Part shown: piece after piece, positions 45,386-54,315 of the stretch
Position numbering within the stretch: the stretch's first letter is position 1
Layout: every line of letters starts with the position of its first letter
From: Mucilaginibacter sp. OK283
Lineage (GTDB): Bacteria; Bacteroidota; Bacteroidia; Sphingobacteriales; Sphingobacteriaceae
NCBI RefSeq assembly: GCF_900110415.1
Contig: NZ_FODR01000005.1
Location: forward strand, 1 to 64,000
DNA length: 64,000 bases
Direction of reading: 5' to 3'
Program-made: the position numbers and the translations under genes
Notes under the pieces: generated by a model
What the model was told of the DNA's origin: nothing
The model's input: only the letters and a program-made list of their open reading frames with translations
The model's database searches: none

Positions 45386-46915
45386 TTAATAACCCGGATT
45401 TTGGTACATCTTAACGGGGTTAAGTTTGTACTCATCAAACGGAATAGGATAATAACGGTCTTTTGTACTAAAGTTGGCTACCTGGGCCAAACCAAAGTCG
45501 GTTTGTTTTTTGGCTTTAAAGTAAGCCACCAACTCATCTGTAGTAAATGTACGCAGCAAATCAAACCAGCGGTGGTGCTCAAAGGCCAGCTCAACACGGC
45601 GCTCATGTAAAATAGCCAGCTTAAGTGTTGGGTATCTTGAAGCATAATCGCTATTGGTCATTGATACAGCATAGGTTGGCATGCCTGCGCGGGTACGTAC
45701 CTGGTCTAAGAATCCGGTTGCAGTTGCTGCATCACCAAGATAGTTGTTTACTTCGGCAAGCGACAGGATTACATCGGCATAGCGCATCAAAATCCAGTCG
45801 TTACCACCATAGCCATTAACACCGGCAGCGTTACTAACATCCCTGAATTTGGTAACAAACCAATCTTTAACAATAGGGTCGTTAGCGTATTTAACAGAAA
45901 AGGTCATTCGTGGATCGTTAGTTTCGTACTCATTTATCAAATCGTGGGTGACATTATAGCCCGCGCCAGATGATGGTTTTTGCGAGTTGATAGTTTCGCC
46001 TTTCGCCTGGAAATTGGCAGCTATTGCTGAACTGTAGTTAAGATCACCCTGGATGTTCACAATCTGGAAGATCAGCTCCGGGCAGGTTGTTTTCTTGCTT
46101 ACATCAAAAACATCGGTGTAAGGAATGCTGTTTAGCGCGCCAAAATTACGCATGTTGTAAGCAGCCATTAAGGCTGTTTTGGCGTTGTTTAAATTAGTGG
46201 TTCGGTTAGCCTGATCTAAAGTAGTAGCCATGGTAAGGTATGCCTGGCCCATCAGGAAATTAGCCGCTGCTTTTGATGCCCTGCCGGTTGATGCCTGCAA
46301 ATTTGGAAGCGGGCTGTTAACAACGTCTGTTAAATCGGCTATTATTTGCTGGTAAACCGCATCCTGCTTTACCCTGAAAGTTGAGGCGGCCACATCGGCG
46401 GCAGATGATAGTTGTTTGGTTACCAAAGGTACATCACCCCAAAGGCGCACCAGTTCAAAATAAGTAAATGCACGCAAGAATTTGGCCTCGGCAGCATACT
46501 TCAACTTTAAGTTATTATCCGGAAAGCTAACCTGGTCGATGTGCGATAACACCACATTGGCACGGCTAACAGTGGTATACAGTGATACCCAGTGGGCTTT
46601 TAAATAAGTATTGCTTGGCAATATAGAAAAGTTATTGAACTGGAACGGCTCGCCCGCGTTTGACTGGTTATCGTTAGTGCCGGTATCATCCGAACGCTGA
46701 TCTGTCCACAAATCACTTCCCTCGCCAACATTGTTACCGCTGCGCATTGATTGATAAATGCCGTTTACAGCCAGCAACACGTCGTTTGGTGTTTTGTAGC
46801 TTGCGTCAACGGTTACCGCGTTGGGGTCGCTTTCATTTAAAAAGTCTTTTTTACAAGACGGGCTTATGGCCACAACCGCAGCAAGGCAGGCGATGGCTAA
46901 AAATTTCTTATTCAT
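45386..46915 (-). CDS. SusD/RagB-like surface glycan-binding lipoprotein 3
   Basis: A 509-residue lipoprotein. I chose the ATG at 46915 because MNKKFLAIACLAAVVAISPS ends in a lipobox Cys21 followed by KKDFLNESDPN; the frame is open to 46942 but adds nine residues. SusD blocks: AAEAKFLRAFTYFELVRLWGDVPL, GRASKAAANFLMGQAYLTMA, ILMRYADVILSLAEVNNYLG and LHERRVELAFEHHRWFDLLR. It is the partner of the receptor directly upstream. No glycan enzyme is in this operon within the window. Confidence 0.96.
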   Translation of the reverse strand: MNKKFLAIACLAAVVAISPSCKKDFLNESDPNAVTVDASYKTPNDVLLAVNGIYQSMRSGNNVGEGSDLWTDQRSDDTGTNDNQSNAGEPFQFNNFSILPSNTYLKAHWVSLYTTVSRANVVLSHIDQVSFPDNNLKLKYAAEAKFLRAFTYFELVRLWGDVPLVTKQLSSAADVAASTFRVKQDAVYQQIIADLTDVVNSPLPNLQASTGRASKAAANFLMGQAYLTMATTLDQANRTTNLNNAKTALMAAYNMRNFGALNSIPYTDVFDVSKKTTCPELIFQIVNIQGDLNYSSAIAANFQAKGETINSQKPSSGAGYNVTHDLINEYETNDPRMTFSVKYANDPIVKDWFVTKFRDVSNAAGVNGYGGNDWILMRYADVILSLAEVNNYLGDAATATGFLDQVRTRAGMPTYAVSMTNSDYASRYPTLKLAILHERRVELAFEHHRWFDLLRTFTTDELVAYFKAKKQTDFGLAQVANFSTKDRYYPIPFDEYKLNPVKMYQNPGY

Positions 46916-46938
46916 TTTTATATCTCTTAAAAAATTTA

Positions 46939-49900
46939 TCAAAAAGTAACGTTTACACCTAAGTTGTATGACCTAACCAGCGGATAGGTACCATAATCGA
47001 TACCAGGCGCAAGGTTGGCAGGCTGCGTGTTGTTTGATGCGGCACCAGAGTAGTTATAATCTACATCGGGGTTATAGCCTTTATATTTGGTTATAGTAAA
47101 CGCGTTAACTACGCTTGCAAAAACACGTGCCTTGGTAAGGCCCAAAGTGTTTTGCAAAAAGCTCGGCAGGGTATAACCTAATGTTAAGTTGGTACAACGC
47201 AGGTACGAGCCGCTTTGCAGGTAAAAGGTTGATAAACGGGTACTGTTACTTTGCGTACCGGCACGCGAAGCGCGGTAAAAAGAGCCATCGCCCGGGTTTT
47301 GTGCATTCCTGTACCTGTCGGCTACGTTGGCGTATTGATTGCCCGATCCCTCGCCGTTATACAGGTAATAGTCCTGTCCATCCAGGATCTGGTTTCCGTA
47401 TGATCCGTTGAAGGCAGCGCTTAAATCAAAATGTTTATAAGTACTGTTTAAGGCAAAACCGTAAGTAAATTTGGCATATGGCGAACCGATAATACCTTTA
47501 TCGGCATCGTTTACAATCCCATCATGATTGGTATCAACAAACCAGAGGTCGCCTATTTTAGCAGGGTTGGTTTGTGAGGCAGACGGTGCGGTTTTACCTA
47601 AATTATCGGCAGTAATTATACCACCAACTTTAAAGCCATAAAACATCCCAATTGGCTGCCCTTGTGTAGTGATGCTGGTAAGGTATGATCGCTCGGCACC
47701 GTTTATGATCAGGGTGTTGTTTGATGGTAGTTTAACAACTTTATTCCGGTTTAATGAAATATTACCGCTTGCACCAAAAGTGAAATCCTTATTGTTAATG
47801 ATCTTTCCGTCTACCTGGAAATCAAAACCGCTGTTACGGATTTTGGAATCGCGCAGGTTGGTTAGTATCGTTGTACTGCCCGATATTGCCGAAATTGGCT
47901 GGTTATACAACAGGTTGTATGAATAACTCAGGTAATAGTTGGCAATAATTGAAAGGCGACCTTTGAACAGGGAGATATCGGTACCAAAGTTATATTGCGA
48001 GGTAGTTTCCCAACTTAAGGTATTATCTTTAATCCCACCCGGATAGGTTGCTGTTACAGCGCTGTTACCATCAAGCACGGTGCCAGTGGGTGTTGCCAAT
48101 GTTTGTTGTATGGCGTAGTTAGGGATATTGAAGTTACCGCTTTTGCCCCAGCTTGCGCGGATTTTAACAGTTGATTGATCGCCAAGGAAGTTATGGTAAA
48201 AATCTTCGTCGGACAAATTCCAGCCGGCAGCAACCGATGGGAAGTAGCCATACTTATTGGCCGGCCCAAAACGTGATGAACCATCGGCACGGAACGATGC
48301 GGTTAAAAAGTATTTACCCGCGTAGTTATAGTTAGCGCGCCCAAGGTATGACAACAGCGTATATTCACTCTTATAAGCAGAGTTTAAAGCAAAGTTAGCT
48401 GCCAGGGCACCCCTGTTTGATATTTCGGGAATTGCATCATTTTGGAAGCCGTTTGCTTTTACGCTGATATAATCGGCAGAGGTAATTTGCGCGGTGTAAC
48501 CAGCCAGGGCGTCAAAATGGTGCTTGCCAATTTGCTTGTTGTAATTTAAGGTAAACTCGGCAAGCCTGTCAACAGTTACCAGGTTTGAAGCCTGCGCATT
48601 AGCGGCCAAAATTGATTGTTGTGATCCCGGAGGGAAAGCACCACTGCTTAACGTGGTTGGATAATAATAATCATACTTCTCGGTATAGGTTTCGGTACCC
48701 AGGTTTGTTTTAAAATCAAGATCTTTCGTTATATGGTACGTAGCGGCCGCGTTGTAATGGCCACGGTAGCCTTTCCTGTTAATTTTAATACGCTCGGCGA
48801 GTGCCACCGGGTTTTCAATGCCCTGGTAACCATACTGGGTTGAACCGGCGGCTTCGGCATTGGTGGCTAATGAACCATCGGCATTATAGGCGGGCAGGTA
48901 AGGCATGTAAATAAGCGCGCCAAGAATTGGGCTGTGGTCAAAACGACCTTCCTGTGTTTCCTGGTTGGTATTTTGGGTGTAAGCTACATTGGCCGCAATG
49001 TGGATGCGCTTGCTTACATCGCCATCAATATTTGCGCGGAAGTTATAGCGCTGCTGGCCGGTACTTTGAATAATACCCGGCTGGTTTTGGTATGAACCAC
49101 TCACATAGTAACGGATATCACTTGATGCGCCCGAAAACGACAGCGTATGCTTTTGCATAAAAGTATTGCGGTACAACTCATCCTGCCAATCGGTATTTAC
49201 GGTTTGCTTAATAGGGGTTTGCGTAGCGAAATTATATAAGCCATCGGGGATACTTACGCTGCCGGTGTTACCTACATTGGTTACACGGGTTGCGTTCGGG
49301 TCAGAATACATGGCATCATTCCAGGTATGGCCGGTGTTTACCCAAAGATCATGGTAGGCGTTGTTACGGCCATCTATTACCAGAAGTGCAGCCTGGTCGG
49401 CATTCAGCAGTTTTACTTTGTGGGCCAGCTGGTCAATCCCGGTTTGCACATCGTATTCAAAACGGCCTTTGCCCTGTTTACCTTTTTTTGTAGTGATTAA
49501 TACCACGCCGCCAGATGCGCGCGAACCGTAAATAGCGGCCGATGCAGCATCTTTTAATACGTCGATACTTTCCACGTCTTCCGGGTTAATGTAGATGTCA
49601 TTTGATGGGTAACCGTCGATAACGTACAAAGGATCAGAACTGGCATTGAACGAGCCGATACCCCTAACCCTGATTTTTGGGCTGGTATATGGCGCACCGC
49701 CTGTTTGCGATACCTGCACCCCCGATACCTTGCCAACAAGCGCCTGCCCCAGTGAAGGAGAAGAAAGATTTAAATCGCTTGATTTTACGCTGGCAACCGA
49801 ACCGGTAACATCGCTTTTACGGATAGTTTGGTAACCAATGGCTACAACCTCGTTAAGCATGTTGGCCTGTGGCACCAGTTTAATATTTATATTGGCCTGG

Positions 49901-50217
49901 TCGCCAACGGTTATTTCCTTTGGCAGGTACCCAATAAATTTAAAAACAAGCACAGCACCTGGTTCTGCTGATATACTATATTTTCCGCTCACATCTGTTG
50001 ATGTACCTTTATTGGTGTTTTTGATCATTACTGATACGCCAGGCAGGGGTTGGTTGGTTTCGTCGGTTACGGTACCAGATACTTGAATAGCCTGGTTAGC
50101 GGCAATTTTAATAAGGGTTGCAGCGTTTGAGTTAAACGCGGTTGCCATGATCATGAGGCAGGTAAAAGGTTTTAGCAAAAACCTTCCAAAAAGATCACGG
50201 ATAATCTTTTTATTCAT
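46939..50217 (-). CDS. SusC-like TonB-dependent outer-membrane receptor 3
   Basis: A 1,092-residue importer. Longish start with a positively charged and hydrophobic segment (KPFTCLMIMATAFNSNAATL); regulatory-like Ig domain (about 45-130); LNEVVAIGYQ TonB-box-like segment; plug with IRVRGIGSFN, SDPLYVIDGYPSN and AAIYGSRASGGVVLITTKKG; barrel ending GVNVTF. It lacks an STN domain. It starts the third susCD operon, with the SusD-like gene 23 bp downstream. The substrate is unknown because no enzyme or regulator is beside it apart from the IPT-NHL lipoprotein. Confidence 0.96.
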   Translation of the reverse strand: MNKKIIRDLFGRFLLKPFTCLMIMATAFNSNAATLIKIAANQAIQVSGTVTDETNQPLPGVSVMIKNTNKGTSTDVSGKYSISAEPGAVLVFKFIGYLPKEITVGDQANINIKLVPQANMLNEVVAIGYQTIRKSDVTGSVASVKSSDLNLSSPSLGQALVGKVSGVQVSQTGGAPYTSPKIRVRGIGSFNASSDPLYVIDGYPSNDIYINPEDVESIDVLKDAASAAIYGSRASGGVVLITTKKGKQGKGRFEYDVQTGIDQLAHKVKLLNADQAALLVIDGRNNAYHDLWVNTGHTWNDAMYSDPNATRVTNVGNTGSVSIPDGLYNFATQTPIKQTVNTDWQDELYRNTFMQKHTLSFSGASSDIRYYVSGSYQNQPGIIQSTGQQRYNFRANIDGDVSKRIHIAANVAYTQNTNQETQEGRFDHSPILGALIYMPYLPAYNADGSLATNAEAAGSTQYGYQGIENPVALAERIKINRKGYRGHYNAAATYHITKDLDFKTNLGTETYTEKYDYYYPTTLSSGAFPPGSQQSILAANAQASNLVTVDRLAEFTLNYNKQIGKHHFDALAGYTAQITSADYISVKANGFQNDAIPEISNRGALAANFALNSAYKSEYTLLSYLGRANYNYAGKYFLTASFRADGSSRFGPANKYGYFPSVAAGWNLSDEDFYHNFLGDQSTVKIRASWGKSGNFNIPNYAIQQTLATPTGTVLDGNSAVTATYPGGIKDNTLSWETTSQYNFGTDISLFKGRLSIIANYYLSYSYNLLYNQPISAISGSTTILTNLRDSKIRNSGFDFQVDGKIINNKDFTFGASGNISLNRNKVVKLPSNNTLIINGAERSYLTSITTQGQPIGMFYGFKVGGIITADNLGKTAPSASQTNPAKIGDLWFVDTNHDGIVNDADKGIIGSPYAKFTYGFALNSTYKHFDLSAAFNGSYGNQILDGQDYYLYNGEGSGNQYANVADRYRNAQNPGDGSFYRASRAGTQSNSTRLSTFYLQSGSYLRCTNLTLGYTLPSFLQNTLGLTKARVFASVVNAFTITKYKGYNPDVDYNYSGAASNNTQPANLAPGIDYGTYPLVRSYNLGVNVTF

Positions 50218-50540
50218 ATTTTTAAAAGTTGATTGTTAGGAAATGACAGTAAAGCTTTCGACCGCTTTTTTAGTTTTTTGACAATTATTCCGGGAGCCGT
50301 GTGAATGTTAGCGCATTCACCGGTTTCTATGTTTTATCGCCGGCTATCGATGTTAAGTTTAAATTAATGTTACATAGGCATTTAAATTAAAATACATGGC
50401 AGATTTTAATATTATCACAATAATCATTGCCTTGTGATAATATAATATTAATTATAGATTATTAATATTGCAGTAATGGCAACAAAATTAAACCAGCTAT
50501 CTTAACACCGGGCTACTTAAACGTTAAGTTTGTATTAATA

Positions 50541-50571
50541 AAAAAGGCAACCGGGTGTACGCCGGCGCCTG
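50541..50571 (-). terminator. Candidate terminator
   Basis: GGC..CCGG and CCGG..GCC arms around GTGTACG, with six T following on the minus strand. It lies just after the stop of the gene at 50596. The rest of 50218-50540 is AT-rich and is the leader of the third susC-like gene; I see no other site. Confidence 0.45.
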
Positions 50572-50595
50572 TAAGCTGGTACATTTCGCCGGTTT

Positions 50596-51471
50596 TTACC
50601 AGGTTGTTTTAGTGAAATTTACATTGCCTTTTCGTGATGATGTTACCGCAATTCCCCTTTCATCGTTGCCAATAAATGAAAATCCTTCCAGCTCATCGGC
50701 CCGGTTAATATAATCAACCTGGCTAAGTACTACCTGCTTACCGGCTTCTATAGATTTTTTGAGGTCGACGTAGGTAAAACGCCATTGCCGTCCCTCAATT
50801 TTATTTTGGATAAGCACTAGCACGCCTTTATCGGCTATCCAGTGCAGGTTTTGCACCCAGGGCTTGCACGTAAATTTTTTGTAAAGCACACCCGCCTCTT
50901 TTGTGTTTGTTGCTTTTGCCAACTTCTGCGGATCATATAATCTTACCTCGTTTCCATGGTCGCCATAATCGGCGGTGGCCACATACCACTTATTATTATA
51001 TTTAACATACTCGGGGCGGGTGCCTTGTATACAGGCGTCATCATCAATGGTATTGAGCAGGCTGGCATCAAGCGTACCGGTGCTCAACAGTGCTTTCCAA
51101 TCAACACAATAAATAACGGCTCGCCATTTGGTGCCTTCGGCGTTAAGGCGGATGGAGTTACCAATAAAAGTAGGGCCGGTAGCATTATAGGCTATCCCGG
51201 TAGGGTGGTTAATTACATCCTGTCCGTTTTTGGTAAGCTTTACTTCTTTATGCTGATAAACCAGGCTATCGCCCTCCATTGTAAACTCGCGGATCATGCC
51301 TATCTCGCGGTCACCGTATAAAAATATGCGGCCGTTTTGGTACGATATCCCCTGACAAGCGCCCAAAGAATCGATAGTGATTGAGCGTTGGAGCTGATGA
51401 TCAATATTGCCGGTTGTCAGGCTCCCGATACCTAATATTACAGCGACTATGGTTAAAGTAATTTTTTGCAT
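50596..51471 (-). CDS. Secreted protein of unknown function (propeller-like)
   Basis: A 291-residue protein with a signal peptide (1-22). The mature part is built of short strands with repeats like GISYQNGRIFLYGDREIGMIREF and PEYVKYNNKWYVATADYGDHGNEVRLYD, which suggests a beta-propeller, but I do not recognise the family. A glycan or metabolite-handling role cannot be claimed. It starts 11 bp after the YdcF-like gene on the same strand, so the two form an operon. Confidence 0.7.
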   Translation of the reverse strand: MQKITLTIVAVILGIGSLTTGNIDHQLQRSITIDSLGACQGISYQNGRIFLYGDREIGMIREFTMEGDSLVYQHKEVKLTKNGQDVINHPTGIAYNATGPTFIGNSIRLNAEGTKWRAVIYCVDWKALLSTGTLDASLLNTIDDDACIQGTRPEYVKYNNKWYVATADYGDHGNEVRLYDPQKLAKATNTKEAGVLYKKFTCKPWVQNLHWIADKGVLVLIQNKIEGRQWRFTYVDLKKSIEAGKQVVLSQVDYINRADELEGFSFIGNDERGIAVTSSRKGNVNFTKTTW

Positions 51472-51482
51472 ATGTTGAATGT

Positions 51483-52730
51483 TTATCGTGGGTCAAGTGG
51501 CTCGTCGGGATCGATTTGTTTGGCATCTTCAACCGGGTAGTATTCAACCTCGGTTTCCGAGTTACGTTTGGCCAGTTTGTAAGGCACGTAGTTCAGTTCC
51601 TTTTGACAGCGGGCATCCATCGTCATAATAAAATCGGTTTGCGATTTATCTGTTACCACAATACCGGGCTTATTGGCCGGGATGCCGTATTTATAGATAA
51701 GCCTGGCGCTGTTACGCATGTTGGTAGTAGTATGGCGCGCATGCGGCTCAATGATGATGGCATTTTCGGGGATGCGCAAGGTTTTCACCAGGTAAACCTT
51801 CATCTCCTGGGCTTCGTTGTATTTGGTTTTGTAGGGATGCACTTTGCCGCCGGATACGATGATGAACGGCGCTTTACCCAATTTATATTGCTGAACAGCC
51901 AACCTACACCGCAGCATGCCTTCGCCGCTTAAAGGCGATGTTAAATTGTCGGGCCCTGCACCGGGTACCAGGATGTTTGAGTACGGATAAGCAGACCATT
52001 TAATACTTTTTATCCTGTTGACTGCAGCCTTATTCGCCCCAAATTCCATAGGCTCGTAGTTGGCAGGATCCTGCCGCTCATTTATCTGCAGATAAAGCAG
52101 CGCAGCCTGCATCGATGGCTCAAAAAACAAACGCGTATTTTTAACATCGCCAATTAAGGTAGCAGTAACATCATACATCAACGTATGATAAGCCTTTGCA
52201 TGAACATTGTAACTGATAGAATCTATTTGCGGATAGTTAGGTTTTTTGCCTTCGGCGTATACCGCGATGGTATAATTAACACTGCCGGCATCCTGTTCCC
52301 AGGCCTTCTGCAAGAGCTCGACATTGGGCAGTTTTTTATATAAATTATACGCGCCGGATGGAATCAGCTTTGTTTTTACCAACTTGTCCAAAGCGTTGCC
52401 TGGTTTATAAAGCGCGGTAAGGCGCCCGGTAACTAACCGAATCTCATCGTCTGTAAGTTTCACAGCAGCGGTTAAGCACGATGCATCGCCGCAATCGGTA
52501 AGAGAGGTATTAAGCCTGCTCAGTTTTTGTTGCGCCAGCTGCGCCAGTTGGGCATCGTTTTTAAGTAATAAACTTACCTGGTTATCCTGCTCAAAAAGGG
52601 AAAGCAAGTAGTAGTTTTTAACCTCCACGTAGTCGGTTGATGCTCTTTTAATACCGGCTGTCAAAGGTGCCTGGGCATAATTGCTTAACCAGCTAAGGCA
52701 CAACAGCGATAATACTATAATTTTTTTCAT
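51483..52730 (-). CDS. Exported YdcF-like (DUF218) protein
   Basis: A 415-residue protein with a signal peptide (1-19, SNYAQA). The N-terminal half (20-240) is helical and not recognised. The C-terminal half (about 245-390) is a DUF218/YdcF domain: ILVPGAGPDN, IIVSGGKVHP, EAQEMKVYLV, and the closing IIEPHARHTTTNMRNSARLI. Members of the family are proposed envelope proteins of unknown chemistry. A separate N-terminal domain on an exported YdcF is less usual. Co-transcribed with the gene at 50596. Confidence 0.85.
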   Translation of the reverse strand: MKKIIVLSLLCLSWLSNYAQAPLTAGIKRASTDYVEVKNYYLLSLFEQDNQVSLLLKNDAQLAQLAQQKLSRLNTSLTDCGDASCLTAAVKLTDDEIRLVTGRLTALYKPGNALDKLVKTKLIPSGAYNLYKKLPNVELLQKAWEQDAGSVNYTIAVYAEGKKPNYPQIDSISYNVHAKAYHTLMYDVTATLIGDVKNTRLFFEPSMQAALLYLQINERQDPANYEPMEFGANKAAVNRIKSIKWSAYPYSNILVPGAGPDNLTSPLSGEGMLRCRLAVQQYKLGKAPFIIVSGGKVHPYKTKYNEAQEMKVYLVKTLRIPENAIIIEPHARHTTTNMRNSARLIYKYGIPANKPGIVVTDKSQTDFIMTMDARCQKELNYVPYKLAKRNSETEVEYYPVEDAKQIDPDEPLDPR

Positions 52731-52899
52731 AGGCGCTTTTTTTACAAAGCGTAAAGAAAACCCTCCTAATTAAACTTAAGATTAACTCCAGGTAACAATC
52801 TCATAGATAGTTTGGGTGCTGGGAGCAAGTAAAGTATTACGAATGTAAATAGTTGGCCAGGTTTGGAGTGGTCGCGTTGTGATTTGCTTTCAGTGTCTG

Positions 52900-53634
52900 C
52901 TACACCCTCACAAACCACTTCCCGTTAAACTTATAAACAACCCGCTTGCTGCCAACCTTCCCATCACCTGATACCACAGGCATCGAAATGGTGCCCGAGG
53001 CTTTATCATAATCTATGCTGAATTTCTGCTCGCCGTTCAACTCGTCGACCTTACCGCATATCAACACGTTTTCAAGCGTTTTGCCTGTTTGTACCAGTTT
53101 GATGTTATCGTTAACCCCGCCGTTCTCTATTGTCATAAACCGGAGGCTGTACTCGGTAAGCAGGCCGCCAAATGCTACGCGTTGGGCTATGTAGTAGGTT
53201 TTGTCGCCTGCAGCCAGGGTGTTAATTTTGTAAATGGTATAATCGGGTACTAAATCGTGCGGAGGCTTCACGTGCCTGGCCAGCACCTTGCCGTTAACCC
53301 TGTACTGGTACACATTGTTAAACCAGGGCATCGACCGCCTCCTGTTCCTGTCGTACGAGTAAATGCGCAGGTTGCCATCGTCCGAGGTTGAGATATATAC
53401 CGCGCTCGTTTCGCTCAAATTTTTAAACGGGTAACCGATAGTTTTGGGCAGCTGCCGGGTATATTTCATCAACAGCCTTTCAAAAAGTTCCATCCTGGCT
53501 TCCTTTTGATCATCGGTGTACCGCTCCGGAACATTTTCGTAAACATCGGCCAGTTGCTTATCTATGGCCGTCAAACTCTGGCCAAAACAACGTGTTAATG
53601 TGAGCAGGAGCAGTAAGGTTAGGGGTAGTTTCAT
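52900..53634 (-). CDS. Secreted protein, unknown function
   Basis: A 244-residue exported protein with a signal peptide (1-18, cleaved near FGQS). The mature part is mostly beta strands with a helical first third (EARMELFERLLMKYTRQLPK). It looks like the single-gene secreted proteins common in Sphingobacteriaceae, and I do not recognise a motif. It has no clear operon partner: the next gene on this strand starts 170 bp away. Confidence 0.7.
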   Translation of the reverse strand: MKLPLTLLLLLTLTRCFGQSLTAIDKQLADVYENVPERYTDDQKEARMELFERLLMKYTRQLPKTIGYPFKNLSETSAVYISTSDDGNLRIYSYDRNRRRSMPWFNNVYQYRVNGKVLARHVKPPHDLVPDYTIYKINTLAAGDKTYYIAQRVAFGGLLTEYSLRFMTIENGGVNDNIKLVQTGKTLENVLICGKVDELNGEQKFSIDYDKASGTISMPVVSGDGKVGSKRVVYKFNGKWFVRV

Positions 53635-53910
53635 GGGTTTATTGGTGATTTATAAACGTATTTGTTGAGGAAATATTTTGGGGTAGTAATTGGCGAGGGG
53701 GGGGAGTAAAAAATTAATAGTTGCGTCTTCTATTAACGGCAATGTCGTGCTTGCGTGCCTATAGGATGGTGGTACTTGATTCTTGATCTGATCTAAAAAA
53801 ATCACAGGTCGGCAATCGCTCAATTCCATTTATTAAGACTGTGCCAGGGCGGCAAGAGGGGAAGATTTTATATTAAATTTTCTATCTTGCAATCACAAAA
53901 GTCGAATCAT

Positions 53911-54177
53911 ATGATTTACATTTACCGGCTAACATCGATCTTGAAATTTGGTAAACATAAAGGTAAAACTATCAAGGACGTAGCAGAGGGAGATGTATTT
54001 TATATTGATTGGAATTTACGAGAGAATGATTCATTCACTATTGATTACGAGGTTGAAAAATATATCGAGGAATTGAAAGGAGTCGGAAAATCACCAGGAC
54101 TATCTGTTTATGGTAAAATGCGCATTGATGATAAATTTAATTCTATGGACGCTGATGAATCTGGATTAATTGTTTAG
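53911..54177 (+). CDS. Small protein resembling the ExoX C-terminal domain
   Basis: About 88 residues from the ATG at 53911. An alternative TTG at 53887 adds eight. LKFGKHKGKTIKDVAEGD followed by FYIDWNLRE and FTIDYEVEKYIEEL matches the small exodeoxyribonuclease-X-like C-terminal domain, a 60-residue module that often stands alone in phage and mobile DNA. The last 25 residues are acidic. It has no nuclease domain of its own, so it is probably a DNA-binding or partner protein. It faces the TIR-STAND gene end to end, 138 bp away, in the same AT-rich stretch. Family call is from the motif only. Confidence 0.6.
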   Translation: MIYIYRLTSILKFGKHKGKTIKDVAEGDVFYIDWNLRENDSFTIDYEVEKYIEELKGVGKSPGLSVYGKMRIDDKFNSMDADESGLIV

Positions 54178-54315
54178 CTAAACGGAATGATAAACATGAG
54201 TTATCAAGCTTTAAAGCAAAAGGAGGTAGCCAGATGGAGGTATAAACCTTGTTTTGAAAGAATCTCTGCACTCATTCCTAACCCCATAAGGCTTGCGACA
54301 AATGGGTTGCAACAC

